Positions 7,639 through 17,826 of a DNA stretch of 43,688 nucleotides are shown piece by piece (the first letter of the stretch is position 1; every line of letters begins with the position of its first letter). This DNA is from Acetobacteraceae bacterium (GTDB lineage: Bacteria > Pseudomonadota > Alphaproteobacteria > Acetobacterales > Acetobacteraceae): positions 1 through 43,688 of the forward strand of contig JAIXWG010000003.1 of the NCBI GenBank assembly GCA_027482245.1, in the 5' to 3' direction. The notes under the pieces are model-generated. The model was not told the origin of the DNA and searched no databases. It saw only the letters and a program-made list of their open reading frames with translations. The translations under genes were made by a program, and so were the position numbers.

Positions 7639-8101
7639 GCCTTTCCTCCGGCTGACCCGAATCCCGGCGCTGGCGCCGGGCTCCGGGCGGGCCGGGGTTC
7701 CAGGGCGCGAGGCCCAGGCCTCGCGATGACCCGCCCTCCCCGGCGGGTGGATCACAGGATCCGCGATCCCGGCCACCAAGGCCCCGATCCCGAACTGCGC
7801 TGAACAACCGCGGTGCGATGGCCCATGCCCTCGCCACTCGCGGTTTTTTGGCGTTGGGGCGCCGGTGAGGCGGCGCTGACTGGCGGCATTCAAGCGGCAG
7901 CCTATCGGGGGACACCCGATGTTGCGCCGCAGCATGGCGGCGGCTAGCGTGGCCCGCATGGGCCGGCACCTCATCCGCCTCCTGGGCTTCTTCGCGCCGC
8001 CGTGACGGCGGGCGCCACGCCCCATCCGACTCCCGCGCCCTTCCCGATGCGAGGCCCCCGGCGCCAGCCGGCGCGGCCGCCCTGCCCTGTCGAGTCCCCC
8101 G
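7639..8101. other. Non-coding stretch between rpsU and the SulP gene
   Basis: About 460 bases with no convincing gene. A GC hairpin follows rpsU (CCCGGCG at 7663-7669 pairing with CGCCGGG at 7674-7680) and may end its transcript, without a clear T-run. The middle contains repetitive GC-rich sequence and a TTTTTT run near 7846-7851. A 28-codon frame near 7919-8005 has no ribosome binding site and was not accepted. The right part should carry the SulP promoter. Confidence 0.5.
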
Positions 8102-9583
8102 ATGAACCTGACCACGCTCCGCGCCGAATGGGCGCCGGATGTCACGCGTGACCTGCTGGCCGGCACCGTCGTCGCCCTGGCCCTGATCCCGGAGGCGATC
8201 GCCTTCTCCATCATGGCGGGGGTCGATCCGCGGCTCGGCCTCTATGCGTCCTTCTGCATCGCGGTGGTGACGGCGATCGCGGGCGGGCGGCCGGCCATGA
8301 TCTCCGCCGCCACGGGCGCCATGGCCGTGGTGATGGTGACGCTGGTGAAGGACCACGGGGTCCAGTACCTCTTCGCCGCCACCATCCTGACCGGCGTGAT
8401 CCAGATCGCCGCCAGCCTGCTGCGGCTGGGCGATTTGATGCGCTTCGTGTCGCGGTCCGTCGTCACCGGCTTCGTCAACGCGCTGGCGATCCTGATCTTC
8501 ATGGCGCAGCTGCCGGAGCTGATCGGGCCCCAAGGGGACCTGATGGGCTGGCAGGTCTACGCCATGGTCGCGGTGGGGCTGGTGATCATCTACGGGCTGC
8601 CGCGACTGACCAGGGCGGTGCCCTCCCCCCTCGTCACCATCGTGCTGCTGACCGGGTTCAGCATGGCCATGGGCCTCGGCCTGCGGACGGTGGGCGACAT
8701 GGGGGAGTTGCCGAGCGACCTGCCCAGCTTCGCCTTCCCCATGGTGCCCCTGACGCTGGAGACGCTGCGCATCATCCTGCCCTATGCGCTGACGCTGGCG
8801 ATGGTCGGGCTGCTGGAAAGCCTGATGACGGCGGCGATCGTGGACGAGATGACGGACACGGATTCCAGCAAGAACCGGGAATGCGCGGGCCAGGGGCTCG
8901 GCAACATCACGGCCGGGCTGTTCGGCGGCATGGCGGGCTGCGCGATGATCGGGCAGTCCGTCATCAACGTCTCCTCCGGCGGGCGGGGGCGGCTGTCCTG
9001 CCTCTGGGCGGGCGTCTTCCTGCTGTTCCTGATCGTGGCGCTCGGCCCCTGGGTGAAGCAGATCCCGATGGCGGCGCTGGTGGCGGTGATGATCATGGTC
9101 TCCGTCAACACCTTCCAGTGGCAGTCGCTGCGCACGCTGGTCACGCATCCCCGAAGCTCCAGCATCGTCATGCTGGCCACCGTCGCGGTGGTGCTGGCGA
9201 CGCATGACCTGGCGCAGGGCGTGCTGGTGGGCGTCGTGCTCAGCGGGCTGTTCTTCGCGCAGAAGGTCTCCCGCTTCTTCGGCGTGGAGTCGGTGCTGGA
9301 CGGCGGGGTGCGTCGCTACCGCGTGACGGGCCAGATCTTCTTCGCGACCGCCGAGGCCTTCCACGGCGCCTTCGATTTCCGGGAGGCGGCGGAGGCCGTG
9401 GTGATCGACCTGCACGGCGCGCATTTCTGGGACATCACCGCGATCCATGCGCTGGACCGCGTGGTGCTGAAGTTCCGCCACCACGGCGTGACGGTGGAGA
9501 TCACCGGCATGAACGAGGCCAGCCGCACGCTGGTGGATCGGCTGGGCCGGCACGACAAGCCGGGGGTCGCACCGGGGCATTGA
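8102..9583 (+). CDS. SulP/SLC26-family inorganic anion transporter with STAS domain
   Basis: A 493-residue inner-membrane protein with the SulP signature in the first 60 residues ([20 protein letters not shown], then [13 protein letters not shown]), about ten to twelve hydrophobic segments up to roughly residue 390, and a C-terminal STAS domain ([16 protein letters not shown] to the end) with the [16 protein letters not shown] strand and loop. Members move sulfate, bicarbonate or dicarboxylates; the substrate cannot be read from sequence here. The [17 protein letters not shown] region is well conserved in bacterial members. The aminotransferase gene follows 58 bases later on the same strand, and cotranscription is possible. 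Confidence 0.93.
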   Translation: MNLTTLRAEWAPDVTRDLLAGTVVALALIPEAIAFSIMAGVDPRLGLYASFCIAVVTAIAGGRPAMISAATGAMAVVMVTLVKDHGVQYLFAATILTGVIQIAASLLRLGDLMRFVSRSVVTGFVNALAILIFMAQLPELIGPQGDLMGWQVYAMVAVGLVIIYGLPRLTRAVPSPLVTIVLLTGFSMAMGLGLRTVGDMGELPSDLPSFAFPMVPLTLETLRIILPYALTLAMVGLLESLMTAAIVDEMTDTDSSKNRECAGQGLGNITAGLFGGMAGCAMIGQSVINVSSGGRGRLSCLWAGVFLLFLIVALGPWVKQIPMAALVAVMIMVSVNTFQWQSLRTLVTHPRSSSIVMLATVAVVLATHDLAQGVLVGVVLSGLFFAQKVSRFFGVESVLDGGVRRYRVTGQIFFATAEAFHGAFDFREAAEAVVIDLHGAHFWDITAIHALDRVVLKFRHHGVTVEITGMNEASRTLVDRLGRHDKPGVAPGH

Positions 9584-9641
9584 CCTTGCCCGCCTGGCCC
9601 GTCCCAGATTCTACTTCGGGCGGGCAGGCGGAGGCGGGGCA

Positions 9642-10925
9642 ATGGACTCGATGGACAGGGAGGAAGCGCTGCGGGCGCGCGCCAGGCGCGTGCTGCCCGG
9701 GGGGACCTTCGGCAACTTCCCCGGCGACGTGATCATCAGCCATGGCCAGGGCGGCCGGGTCTGGGACGTGGCGGGCCGCGAATACGTGGATTTCCTGCTG
9801 GGCTCCGGCCCGATGTTCATCGGGCATGGGCATCCGGAGGTGCTGGAGGCGGTGCGGGAGCAGCTGGCGCGCGGCACCACCTTCTTCGCCAACAACGAGG
9901 CGGGGATCGCGCTGGCCGAGGCGATCGTGGAGGCGGTGCCCTGCGCGGAACAGCTGCGCTACGTCTCCTCCGGCTCCGAGGCCGATCTCTACGCCATGCG
10001 CCTCGCCCGCGCCTTCCGCGGCCGCGACCGCATCGTGAAGTTCGAGGGCGGCTACCACGGGATGAGCGACTACGGGCTGATGTCCCTGGCGCCGAGGCAG
10101 CTCGCCAACTTCCCGCAGGCGGTGCCGGACAGCGCGGGCATCCCGCGATCGGTGCGGGATGAGGTGCTGGTCAGCCCCTTCAACGACCTCGATGCCGTGA
10201 CGCGGCTGGTGGAGGCGCGGCATGAGGAGATCGCGGGCATCATCGTGGAGCCGCTGCAGCGGCTGATCCCGCCGGCGCCCGGCTTCCTCCAGGGGCTGCG
10301 GGCGCTCTGCACGCGCTTCGGGATCGTGCTGATCTTCGACGAGGTCGTGACGGGCTTCCGCTTCGCCTATGGCGGCGCGCAGGAATACTACGGCGTGACG
10401 CCCGACCTCTGCACGCTGGGCAAGGTGATCGGCGGTGGCTTCCCGCTGGCGGCCGTCGCGGGGCGCGCCGACATCATGGCGCTGTTCGACCGCGCGGCGG
10501 TGGGCGAGGACCGCTTCCTGATGCAGGTGGGCACGCTGTCCGGCAACCCGGTCGCCGCCGTGGCCGGGCTCAAGACGCTGGAGTTGCTGCGCCGGTCCGG
10601 CACCTATGAGGCCGTCTTCGCCAAGGGCCGCCGCCTGATGGCGGGGCTGGAGGCGGCGGTGGCGAAGGCCGGCATCCCCGCGCAGGTGGTGGGTGAGCCG
10701 CCGCTCTTCGACCTGGTCTTCGCCGAGGGGCCGGTGGGTGACTATCGCGCCACGCTGCGGGCCGACCGCGCCATGGCCCAGCACGTGAACAGGGCCATGC
10801 GCGCCGGCGGCGTCCTGAAGGGTGACAGCAAATACTACATCGCGACGGCGCATGAGGACCGCGACATCGACCAGGCGCTGGACGCCTTCGCGACCGCGAT
10901 GCGCAGCCTGCCCGCCAGGGCCTGA
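9642..10925 (+). CDS. Class III PLP-dependent aminotransferase, glutamate-1-semialdehyde aminomutase-like
   Basis: A 427-residue fold-type I aminotransferase. The cofactor lysine is K261 in [13 protein letters not shown], the pyridine-nitrogen aspartate is D233 in [11 protein letters not shown], and the [17 protein letters not shown] segment (109-125) binds phosphate. The opening LPGGTFGNF and the YHGMSDY loop resemble HemL-type enzymes. HemL itself is usually more strictly conserved, and this organism should have a separate hemL, so this is probably a relative acting on another amino-keto substrate. It follows the SulP gene closely. The substrate remains unknown. Confidence 0.9.
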   Translation: MDSMDREEALRARARRVLPGGTFGNFPGDVIISHGQGGRVWDVAGREYVDFLLGSGPMFIGHGHPEVLEAVREQLARGTTFFANNEAGIALAEAIVEAVPCAEQLRYVSSGSEADLYAMRLARAFRGRDRIVKFEGGYHGMSDYGLMSLAPRQLANFPQAVPDSAGIPRSVRDEVLVSPFNDLDAVTRLVEARHEEIAGIIVEPLQRLIPPAPGFLQGLRALCTRFGIVLIFDEVVTGFRFAYGGAQEYYGVTPDLCTLGKVIGGGFPLAAVAGRADIMALFDRAAVGEDRFLMQVGTLSGNPVAAVAGLKTLELLRRSGTYEAVFAKGRRLMAGLEAAVAKAGIPAQVVGEPPLFDLVFAEGPVGDYRATLRADRAMAQHVNRAMRAGGVLKGDSKYYIATAHEDRDIDQALDAFATAMRSLPARA

Positions 10926-11000
10926 CGCGCGCGCGCCGGGAAAGGCGGCAGTCACAAAGCAGGGTGAAACCGGCGACGGGACACTGCCGGGACACCAGGC

Positions 11001-11417
11001 ATGATGACAATCGACCAGCGGCTGCACCGCGTGGTCTACGCCAGCCGCATCCGCGACGAGGAAACGACGCCGGAGGAGGATCTGGTGGCGCGCATCGTCG
11101 ATTCCGCCCGCCGCAACAACCCGCGGCGCGGCGTGACCGGCGTGCTGGTGCATGGCAACCGCGCCTTCGCGCAGGTGCTGGAAGGCAGGCCCCTGGTGGT
11201 GCGCGGGCTTCTGGCCGTGATCCAGCGCGACCCCCGCCATACCGACATGCGGGTGGTGAAGCTGGACGTCGTGGAGGAGCGGATCTTCCCGAACTGGAGC
11301 ATGGCGCTGCTGCGGGACCTGGACGAGGTGCCGGTGGAATTCGCGGCCGGCAACGCCTCCCTCCTCATGCTGATGCGGCTGCGGACGCTGCTGCACACCG
11401 GTGAACTCGGGGCCTGA
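11001..11417 (+). CDS. BLUF-domain blue-light photoreceptor 1
   Basis: A 138-residue single-domain sensor that binds FAD and changes its hydrogen bonding on blue light. The flavin-contacting residues of the family are present: Tyr13 (RVVYAS), Asn40 (RRNNPRRGVTG), Gln58 (AFAQVLEG), plus Trp99 and Met101 (NWSM). The domain covers residues about 8-103, followed by a short helical cap (ASLLMLMRLRTLL). No output domain is fused, so it must signal by protein contact, as other short BLUF proteins do. A second BLUF gene lies 90 bases downstream on the same strand. Confidence 0.93.
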   Translation: MMTIDQRLHRVVYASRIRDEETTPEEDLVARIVDSARRNNPRRGVTGVLVHGNRAFAQVLEGRPLVVRGLLAVIQRDPRHTDMRVVKLDVVEERIFPNWSMALLRDLDEVPVEFAAGNASLLMLMRLRTLLHTGELGA

Positions 11418-11471
11418 CGGCAGCGGTGCGCCCCCGGCGGGCGGCGGTAACATCCGGGAAGGGGTGTCCCA

Positions 11472-11477
11472 TATAAG
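11472..11477 (+). promoter_or_regulatory. Candidate -10 element before BLUF gene 2
   Basis: TATAAG lies in an AT-rich patch of an otherwise GC-rich gap, 30 bases before the start of the second BLUF gene. It would let that gene be transcribed apart from the first. No convincing -35 element was found at the usual distance, so this is weak. Confidence 0.3.
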
Positions 11478-11507
11478 ATACTCGCGTCACCTCGCGCGAG
11501 AAATCCC

Positions 11508-11963
11508 ATGCCCGGCCCGTCCGCTCCGCTGATGCGAATCGTCTACACCAGCCGCCGCTCCCCCAGCGCGATGCACCTGGAGGATGACGCGCTGGTGGAG
11601 CAGATCCTCGGCGTGTCCCGCGTGAAGAACGCGACCTGGCGGCTGTCGGGCCTGCTGGTCTTCGGGGCCGGGCGCTTCGCGCAGACGCTGGAGGGGCCGC
11701 CCGACATGGTCGCGGCGATGTTCGACACCATCCGGCAGGATGAGCGGCACCATGACGTGCGGCTGCTGCACCAGGCGCCGACGCCGGCGCGCTGCTTTGC
11801 CACCTGGACCATGGCCTATCTGTCGGACCTCGACATGATCCCGGCGGAGATGGGCATCGGCAACGACGCCATGGCGCTGGTGCTGACGCTGCGCGCGGTG
11901 GTGCGGGGCGGCCCCGCGGCCTTCGCGACCACATCCTTCGGCGCGATGGCCCAGGCGGCTTGA
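11508..11963 (+). CDS. BLUF-domain blue-light photoreceptor 2
   Basis: A 151-residue paralogue of the preceding gene. Key residues are again present: Tyr13 (RIVYTS), Asn41 (VKNATWRLSG), Gln59 (RFAQTLEG), Trp100 and Met102 (TWTM). The usual G-I/V-T-G motif is RLSG here, a difference from receptor 1 that may tune the photocycle. The C-terminal cap differs from that of receptor 1 (ALVLTLRAVVRGG) and ends in an Ala-rich tail, suggesting different partners. It is followed by a strong terminator shared with the convergent pntB gene. No output domain is fused. Confidence 0.92.
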   Translation: MPGPSAPLMRIVYTSRRSPSAMHLEDDALVEQILGVSRVKNATWRLSGLLVFGAGRFAQTLEGPPDMVAAMFDTIRQDERHHDVRLLHQAPTPARCFATWTMAYLSDLDMIPAEMGIGNDAMALVLTLRAVVRGGPAAFATTSFGAMAQAA

Positions 11964-11965
11964 AC

Positions 11966-11994
11966 GAAAAAGGGGGACGCTTTCGCGTCCCCCT
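11966..11994 (-). terminator. Rho-independent terminator of the pnt operon
   Basis: A 10-bp perfect stem, AGGGGGACGC (11971-11980) and GCGTCCCCCT (11985-11994), loop TTTC. Read on the minus strand the stem is followed by a T-run (AAAAA at 11967-11971 on the plus strand), so it terminates the pntB transcript. The stem also lies just after the BLUF 2 stop and could slow transcription from that side. Confidence 0.8.
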
Positions 11995-12020
11995 CCCCGA
12001 CCCCAGCCTTCCGGCCTGGA

Positions 12021-13430
12021 TTACTTCTGCAGGCTCTGCACGATCTGCTGCGTCACCTTCTTGGCGTCGCCGAACAGCATCATCGTGTTGGGGCGGAAGA
12101 ACAGCTCGTTCTCCACGCCGGCGTAGCCGCTGGCCATGCCGCGCTTGACGAAGAACACGGTCTTGGCGCGCTCCACGTCCAGGATCGGCATGCCGTAGAT
12201 GGCGGAGGACTTGTCCGTCTTCGCGGCGGGGTTCGTCACGTCATTCGCGCCGATGACGTAGGCGACGTCCGCATCGGCGAACTCCGCGTTGATCTCCTCC
12301 AGCTCATGCACCTCGTCATAGGGCACGTTGGCTTCGGCCAGCAGCACGTTCATGTGGCCGGGCATGCGGCCCGCGACGGGGTGGATGGCGTAGGAGATCT
12401 CGGCGCCTTCCTTCTTCAGCAGGTCGGCCATCTCGCGGACGACCTGCTGCGCCTGGGCCACCGCCATGCCGTAGCCCGGCACGATGATGATCTTCTGCGC
12501 GTTCTTCATGATGTAGGCCGCGTCCTCCGGGCTGCCGGCCTTCACCGGCGCACGGTCCGCCGTGCCCGCGCCGGGGCCCGCCGCCGCGCCGCTGTCGCCG
12601 CCGAAGCCGCCCAGCAGCACGTTGATGATGCTGCGGTTCATGCCCTTGCACATGATGTAGGACAGGATGGCGCCGGAGGCACCGACCAGCGCGCCGGTCA
12701 CGATCAGCAGCAGGTTGCCGATGGTGAAGCCGATGCCCGCCGCCGCCCAGCCGGAATAGCTGTTCAGCATGGACACGACGACCGGCATGTCCGCGCCGCC
12801 GATCGGGATGATCAGCAGGAAGCCGAGCGCGAAGGACAGCAGTGCGATCAGCCAGAACAGGATCGGGCTGCCCGTGATGACGAAGGCGATGACCAGCACC
12901 AGCAGCAGCGCGCCCAGCGCCGCGTTCAGCATGTGCTGGCCCTTGAAGATGATGGGCGAGCCGGACATGCGGCCATCGAGCTTCGCGAAGGCGATCACGG
13001 AGCCCGAGAAGGTGATGGCGCCGATGGCCAGCCCCAGCGACATCTCGACGAGCGAGGCGCCCTTGATGTGGCCGGGCGTGCCGATGCCGAAGGATTCCGG
13101 CGCGTAGAAGGCCGCCGCCGCCACGAAGACCGCCGCCATGCCGACCAGGGAGTGGAAGGCCGCGACCAGCTGGGGCAGCGAGGTCATCTGGATGCGCTGC
13201 GCCAGCACCGTGCCGATGGTGCCGCCGATGGCGAGGCCCGCCAGCACGATGACGATGCCGCCGGCACCCATGCCGGGCTTCAGCAGCGTCGCCACCACGG
13301 CGATCGCCATGCCGACCATGCCGAACAGGTTGCCCTGGCGGCTGGTCTCGGGGTTGGACAGCCCGCGCAGCGCCAGGATGAAGAGGACGGAGGCGACGAG
13401 GTAGGCCAGCGTCGAGAGCGTCTGTGCCAT
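12021..13430 (-). CDS. pntB: NAD(P) transhydrogenase subunit beta
   Basis: The 469-residue subunit of the proton-translocating transhydrogenase that carries most of the membrane domain and the NADP(H)-binding domain. About eight or nine hydrophobic helices fill residues 1-265. The C-terminal domain contains the GYGMAVAQAQ nucleotide-binding fingerprint, HPVAGRMPGHMNVLLAEA and the VIGANDVTNPAA loop near the NADP site. It is last in the pntAA-pntAB-pntB operon, 4 bases after the stop of pntAB, and is followed by a rho-independent terminator. The complex uses the proton gradient to make NADPH from NADH. Confidence 0.97.
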   Translation of the reverse strand: MAQTLSTLAYLVASVLFILALRGLSNPETSRQGNLFGMVGMAIAVVATLLKPGMGAGGIVIVLAGLAIGGTIGTVLAQRIQMTSLPQLVAAFHSLVGMAAVFVAAAAFYAPESFGIGTPGHIKGASLVEMSLGLAIGAITFSGSVIAFAKLDGRMSGSPIIFKGQHMLNAALGALLLVLVIAFVITGSPILFWLIALLSFALGFLLIIPIGGADMPVVVSMLNSYSGWAAAGIGFTIGNLLLIVTGALVGASGAILSYIMCKGMNRSIINVLLGGFGGDSGAAAGPGAGTADRAPVKAGSPEDAAYIMKNAQKIIIVPGYGMAVAQAQQVVREMADLLKKEGAEISYAIHPVAGRMPGHMNVLLAEANVPYDEVHELEEINAEFADADVAYVIGANDVTNPAAKTDKSSAIYGMPILDVERAKTVFFVKRGMASGYAGVENELFFRPNTMMLFGDAKKVTQQIVQSLQK

Positions 13431-13434
13431 CGGC

Positions 13435-13830
13435 TCAGCTCCCCTTCTTCTTGAACATGGCGAGCATGCGCCGCGTGACCATGAAGCCGCCGAAGATGTT
13501 CACCGCGGCGAGCGTCACGGCGAGGAAGCCGAAGATCTTCGCGGCGATGCTGTCGGACAGGCCGGTGGCGAGGATCGCGCCCACGACGATGACGGAGGAG
13601 ATGGCGTTGGTGACGCCCATCAGCGGCGAATGCAGCGCCGGGGTCACGTTCCACACCACGTGGTAGCCGACGAAGCAGGCCAGCAGGAAGATCGTCAGCA
13701 GCAGCAGGAAGGGCTCGGCCGCGGCGGCGACGGGGGCCGCGGCCTCCGCCATCCGGCGCGCCTGCTCGGCCAGGCTCAGCGCTTCATTCGCGCGGGCCGA
13801 GGCCTGGTTGGCGATGTCGATGGGGTTCAT
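13435..13830 (-). CDS. pntAB: NAD(P) transhydrogenase subunit alpha, membrane part
   Basis: A 131-residue subunit with an N-terminal amphipathic helix (residues 1-45, Ala/Glu-rich) and three to four membrane helices ([53 protein letters not shown]). It forms part of the proton channel with PntB. The split of PntA into two polypeptides, seen here, is the common layout in Rhodospirillales and other alphaproteobacteria, in contrast to the fused E. coli protein. The gap to pntAA is 11 bases and to pntB 4 bases, so the three are one operon. Confidence 0.95.
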   Translation of the reverse strand: MNPIDIANQASARANEALSLAEQARRMAEAAAPVAAAAEPFLLLLTIFLLACFVGYHVVWNVTPALHSPLMGVTNAISSVIVVGAILATGLSDSIAAKIFGFLAVTLAAVNIFGGFMVTRRMLAMFKKKGS

Positions 13831-13841
13831 GGAGACGCTCC

Positions 13842-14972
13842 TCAGGCCGAGGCCAGCGAGGGGTGGACCACGGCGCCGCCGCGGGTGAGCGTGACGCCCT
13901 TCACGATGTCATCATCCGCCGGCATCGCGGGCTTCTTCGCTTCCTTGTCCCAGAAGGTGGTCAGGAAGGTCAGCAGGTTGCGCGCATAGAGGGCGGAGGC
14001 CGCGGCCGGGATGCGGCCGGGCCAGTTGGTGAAGCCCAGCACCTTCACCCCGTTCGCGGTCAGCGTCTCCTGCCCCGGCTGGGTCACGGCGACGTTGCCG
14101 CCGGCGTCGGCGGCGATGTCCACGATGACGCTGCCCGGCTTCATGGAGGCGACCATGGCTTCCGTCACCAGCGTCGGCGCCTTGCGGCCCTGGACCAGCG
14201 CCGTGCAGATGACGATGTCCTGCTTGGCGATGTGGGCGGCGACGACCTTGGCCTGCTCGGCATAGAAATTCGCGGAAAGCTGCTTGGCGTAGCCGCCCGC
14301 GGTCTGGGCCGCCTTGCTCTCCTCATCCTCGTAGCCGACGAAGCTGGCGCCGAGGGACTTGATCTCCTCCTTCGCCGCCGGGCGGACGTCGGTCGCGCTG
14401 ACGCGGCCGCCGAGGCGGCGCGCGGTCGCGATGGCCTGCAGGCCCGCGACGCCGGCGCCCATGACGAAGACGTTGGCGGCGCTGATCGTGCCGGCCGCCG
14501 TCATCAGCATCGGGAAGGCCTTGTCGAAGGCGCCCGCGGCCTCGACCACCGCGCGGTAGCCGGCCAGGTTCGCCTGGCTGGACAGCACGTCCATGGACTG
14601 CGCGCGGGTGATGCGCGGCGCCAGTTCCATGGCGCAGGCATCGATGCCGGCGGCGGCGTAGGCGCCGGCCGCGTCCTTGTCGGCCTGCAGCGTGCCGATC
14701 AGGATGGCGCCGCGCGGGATGAGCGTCTGCTCCGCCGCTTCCGGCGCACGCACCGCCAGCACGATCCCGGCGCCGGCCAGCGCCGCGGCCGGATCGGCCG
14801 CGATCTCGGCCCCCGCCTCGGCGTACTGGGCGTCAGGGATGCCAGAGGCGAGGCCGGCTCCGGCCTCCACCGCCACCGTGCATCCCATGCCGATGAGTTT
14901 CTTCACCGTCTCCGGCGTGGCGGCCACCCGTGTCTCCGCCGCGCGCCGTTCGCGCAAAACCGCAACGCGCAT
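13842..14972 (-). CDS. pntAA: NAD(P) transhydrogenase subunit alpha, NAD-binding part
   Basis: A 376-residue soluble NAD(H)-binding subunit related to alanine dehydrogenase. It starts [20 protein letters not shown] at the ATG 14970-14972. The longer open frame upstream to 15158 adds 62 residues unlike the family and overlaps the divergent promoter region, so it was rejected. The Rossmann fingerprint is [18 protein letters not shown], followed by the DVRP and the SLGASFVG segments typical of PntA, and the [11 protein letters not shown] region near the C terminus. First gene of the pnt operon, divergent from the DUF3891 gene. Confidence 0.95.
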   Translation of the reverse strand: MRVAVLRERRAAETRVAATPETVKKLIGMGCTVAVEAGAGLASGIPDAQYAEAGAEIAADPAAALAGAGIVLAVRAPEAAEQTLIPRGAILIGTLQADKDAAGAYAAAGIDACAMELAPRITRAQSMDVLSSQANLAGYRAVVEAAGAFDKAFPMLMTAAGTISAANVFVMGAGVAGLQAIATARRLGGRVSATDVRPAAKEEIKSLGASFVGYEDEESKAAQTAGGYAKQLSANFYAEQAKVVAAHIAKQDIVICTALVQGRKAPTLVTEAMVASMKPGSVIVDIAADAGGNVAVTQPGQETLTANGVKVLGFTNWPGRIPAAASALYARNLLTFLTTFWDKEAKKPAMPADDDIVKGVTLTRGGAVVHPSLASA

Positions 14973-15105
14973 CAATCCGACCCCCGTGCTCAGCCAAAGC
15001 GGCGGGCCATATGAACGGCTGCTCACCGTATGGCAAGCGCGCCGGGCTTGGCGGGCTGCCGGATTCCGCGCCATTCTGCAAGCCTTTGCAAAAACGGGGG
15101 TGCGG

Positions 15106-15876
15106 ATGCTGTTCCGGGACGCGGCGGATGGCAGCTGGCTGGCGGTGAGCCAGCCCATGCATGCCCTTGTTTCCGGCCAGATGCTGCGCGCCTGGGGGGC
15201 GCCCGGCTTCGCGATGCCGGAGCCCTTCGAGGATGTGGCGACGGCTGCCGCGCATCACGACGTCGGCTGGATGGAGTGGGAGGCGGCGCCGACGCTCGAC
15301 CCCGCCACGGGCCGCCCGCATGTCTTCCGCGCCGTCGGCGCCCGATTCCATGCGCCGATGTGGGCCGAGGGCGTGGCCCGCGCGACGGCGAGCTGGGGCC
15401 CCTGGGTCGGCCTGCTGGTCAGCCGCCATGGCAGCCTGATCTATGCCCGCTACGACGACCGCCACCAGGACCACCCGGAGGACGGCCCCGCCGCCCGGCA
15501 CTACCGGGAAAGCCAGGCCGCGGTGCAGGAAGCGCTGATGGCGCGGATCGGCGCGACGGAGGAACAGGTGGCCGCGGCCTCCGCCCTCGTCGCCGTCACG
15601 GATGCGCTGAGCCTCGCGGTCTGCGGCGGGATCGCCACCATGGGGGGCGTCGGCCAGGCGCCGATGGCGGATGGGTCGCTGGCCCCGCTGTCGCTGACGG
15701 AAGGCGATGGCGTGCTGGCGATCAGCCCCTGGCCCTTCCGGGTGAAGGAGGTCCGGCTGTCCTGGCGCGCCCGCCGCTTCGGCGCGGGCCAGGTCTGGAT
15801 GACGGAAGCCGCGATGCGCGCCAGCCTGGCCGCCGCGCCGGTCGAGGAAGTGACGGCGCGGCTGGTGCCGGGGTAG
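15106..15876 (+). CDS. DUF3891 family protein
   Basis: A 256-residue cytoplasmic protein resembling DUF3891 members, which look like a metal-dependent HD-type fold. The His-His-Asp motif is at residues 50-52 in AAAHHDVGWMEWE, an upstream His lies in VSQPMHALVSGQM and a later HGSLIYA segment follows the pattern of the family. ATG at 15106 was chosen, although an in-frame GTG at 15100 is possible; the longer frame to 14677 runs antisense over pntAA. It is divergent from the pnt operon. No biochemical function is established to my knowledge. Confidence 0.75.
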   Translation: MLFRDAADGSWLAVSQPMHALVSGQMLRAWGAPGFAMPEPFEDVATAAAHHDVGWMEWEAAPTLDPATGRPHVFRAVGARFHAPMWAEGVARATASWGPWVGLLVSRHGSLIYARYDDRHQDHPEDGPAARHYRESQAAVQEALMARIGATEEQVAAASALVAVTDALSLAVCGGIATMGGVGQAPMADGSLAPLSLTEGDGVLAISPWPFRVKEVRLSWRARRFGAGQVWMTEAAMRASLAAAPVEEVTARLVPG

Positions 15877-15881
15877 GCAAG

Positions 15882-15905
15882 CGGACCGGTCGCGCGACCG
15901 GTCCG
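15882..15905. terminator. 24-bp perfect palindrome between convergent genes
   Basis: CGGACCGGTCGC followed by its reverse complement GCGACCGGTCCG, with no spacer, starting 5 bases after the DUF3891 stop and about 70 bases before the end of the convergent chemotaxis receptor gene. Its position suggests a bidirectional terminator, but there is no T-run on either side, so a protein-binding site is also possible. Confidence 0.5.
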
Positions 15906-15973
15906 AGCACCCGAATGGCGGCCGCCCGGCGTTTGAGTGGCGCCGGAGCGGCCACGCGGAAGCGCCGCTGTTG

Positions 15974-17665
15974 TTACGCCGCCCGCAGCGTGCCCAGCGC
16001 CTGGCCGATGCCGCCGCGCAGTTCCTGGCCCTGGCGCTCGACCTCCGTGCTGATGACCTGCAGGTCCCGCACGGCGCCGGTGGTGGCTTCCACGCCCTGG
16101 CGCAGATGCACCACGGCTTCGGAGACGCGGGTGGTGCCGCCGGCGCCGACCGTCGCGCTGCGCGCGATCTCCTGCGTCGCGGCGCCCTGCTGCGTCACGG
16201 CGGCGGCGATGGACTGGGCGATGGAGTCCACCTCCGACACCACGGTGCCGATGCCGCGGATGGCCTCCACCGCGCCGGCGCTGGCGGTGCGGATCGCCTC
16301 GATCTGAGCGGCGATCTCCTCCGTCGCCTTCGCGGTCTGGCTCGCCAGGGTCTTCACCTCGGACGCGACGACGGCGAAGCCCTTGCCGGCCTCGCCCGCC
16401 CGCGCGGCCTCGATGGTGGCGTTGAGGGCGAGGAGGTTGGTCTGCCCCGCGATGCCGCTGATCAGGCGGACGACGTCGCCGATCCGGGCCGCACTCTCGG
16501 TCAGGCCGCCGACGGCGACATCGGCGCGCGACATCTCCGCCACCGCGCGGCGGGCCACGGCGGCGGCATCGTCCACGCGGCGGGTGATCTCATCGACCGA
16601 GACGGAGAGTTCCTCGGCCGCCGCCGCCACGGTCTGGACGTTGCCGCTGGCTTCCTGTGCGCCGGCGGCCACTTCCTGCACCTGGCGGGATGCGTCTTCC
16701 GCGGTGCCGCGCAGCACGGTGGTCGCGCCGGCGAGGTCGGTGGCGGAGCGGCCGAGGGCCTCCACGATCCCGCCGACCGCGCTCTCGATCGAATCGGCGG
16801 CGCGGCGCGTCGCCTCGATCCGGTCGCGCTCCGCCTGTTCGCGCAGGCGGGCGGCCTCCTCTTCCAGCCGCTTTCCTTCCAGCAGCTTGGCGTGCAGCAC
16901 GGCGGCGGCGGCGGCGATGCGGCCGACCTCATCCACCCCGGCGGGGGGCAGCACCGCCGCATCCAGCCGGCCCTGCGCCATGGTGTCGATGGCGACGGTC
17001 AGGCGGTGCAGCGGCTGCGCGACGGTGACGCGGACGCGCCACAGGATCAGCGCCAGCACCAGCACCACGGCGATGGCGCTGGTGGCCAGCATGGTCACCG
17101 CGGTGCGGTGGCCGGCCGCGATCGTGGCCGCCGTCTCCCGGTCCAGCACAGCGGTCAGGGCCTGGTTCAGCTGGTCGAGCCCGCGGTTGAAGGCTTCGCG
17201 CGCCGAGCGGTTCTGGTCGTTGTTGCCGAAGCGGTCGGCGGCTTCCCGCCCCTGCTCCACGCCGATGCGCGCGAGTTCGGTGCGCATGCGGATGAAGTCG
17301 CGCACGTCGGGCTCGATGCCCGTGGCCGTGCCCTGCAACTCGGCTGGCAGCACGCGGCGGAGCGATTCCCATTCACGCTCCGTGTCGCGCAGATGGGCGC
17401 GAAGGTTGGTCGCGAAGCGCTCCGCCTGCGCGCGATCGGCGGCGAGGTAGAGGCCGCGGCTTTCCATGACGGCCGCGTAGATGCCGCCGCGCATGCGCTC
17501 GATCATCGGCCGCGCGCTGGCCTGGGTGCGCAGGATCTCGGCGGTGGCGGCCTGGCGGCGATCAGCCTCGAAGGCCACCACGGAGCCGCCCAGGGCGACC
17601 AGGCCGAGAACGGCGGCCAGCAACGCGAAACGTGCGCCAATCGTACGGAAAGCGAGAAACGGCAT
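15974..17665 (-). CDS. Methyl-accepting chemotaxis protein 1
   Basis: A 563-residue receptor. TM1 is about residues 10-32 and TM2 about 184-208 ([19 protein letters not shown]), with a helical periplasmic sensor of about 150 residues between them (four-helix-bundle type, ligand unknown). A HAMP linker follows ([23 protein letters not shown]) and then the coiled-coil signalling domain with the conserved hairpin tip [21 protein letters not shown]. There is no C-terminal NWETF-like tether for CheR/CheB. It is oriented convergent to the DUF3891 gene. The signalling core is very similar to that of the second receptor at 21138-23204, suggesting a common origin. Confidence 0.94.
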   Translation of the reverse strand: MPFLAFRTIGARFALLAAVLGLVALGGSVVAFEADRRQAATAEILRTQASARPMIERMRGGIYAAVMESRGLYLAADRAQAERFATNLRAHLRDTEREWESLRRVLPAELQGTATGIEPDVRDFIRMRTELARIGVEQGREAADRFGNNDQNRSAREAFNRGLDQLNQALTAVLDRETAATIAAGHRTAVTMLATSAIAVVLVLALILWRVRVTVAQPLHRLTVAIDTMAQGRLDAAVLPPAGVDEVGRIAAAAAVLHAKLLEGKRLEEEAARLREQAERDRIEATRRAADSIESAVGGIVEALGRSATDLAGATTVLRGTAEDASRQVQEVAAGAQEASGNVQTVAAAAEELSVSVDEITRRVDDAAAVARRAVAEMSRADVAVGGLTESAARIGDVVRLISGIAGQTNLLALNATIEAARAGEAGKGFAVVASEVKTLASQTAKATEEIAAQIEAIRTASAGAVEAIRGIGTVVSEVDSIAQSIAAAVTQQGAATQEIARSATVGAGGTTRVSEAVVHLRQGVEATTGAVRDLQVISTEVERQGQELRGGIGQALGTLRAA

Positions 17666-17826
17666 GAGGATACTCCTGGCTACTGGCCAGGATGCGGGAC
17701 AAATATTGGGTTCCCCTTAACGACGCCGGAATGCCGCCTTACGCGTATGCAATAGGTGAGACGCGGCGAAATATCCCGAACAAAGACGGAAGCCTGACGG
17801 TCACGCAGTGGCCACAGCCGCGGCGA

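Noticed and set aside
7919..8005. 28-codon frame before the SulP gene
   Set aside because: No ribosome binding site and no family resemblance.
7223..9580. 968-codon minus-strand frame extending upstream of the deformylase
   Set aside because: The extension is antisense to rpsU and the SulP gene and looks like a GC-driven shadow; the deformylase motif start at 7222 explains the real gene.
9642..10925. Calling the aminotransferase hemL
   Set aside because: It has the fold and PLP motifs, but family-wide similarity alone does not show the aminomutase reaction; left as HemL-like.
15971..17755. 594-codon plus-strand frame opposite chemotaxis receptor 1
   Set aside because: Composition (Ala/Gly/His/Asp/Arg) is that of a shadow; the opposite strand has clear HAMP and signalling motifs.
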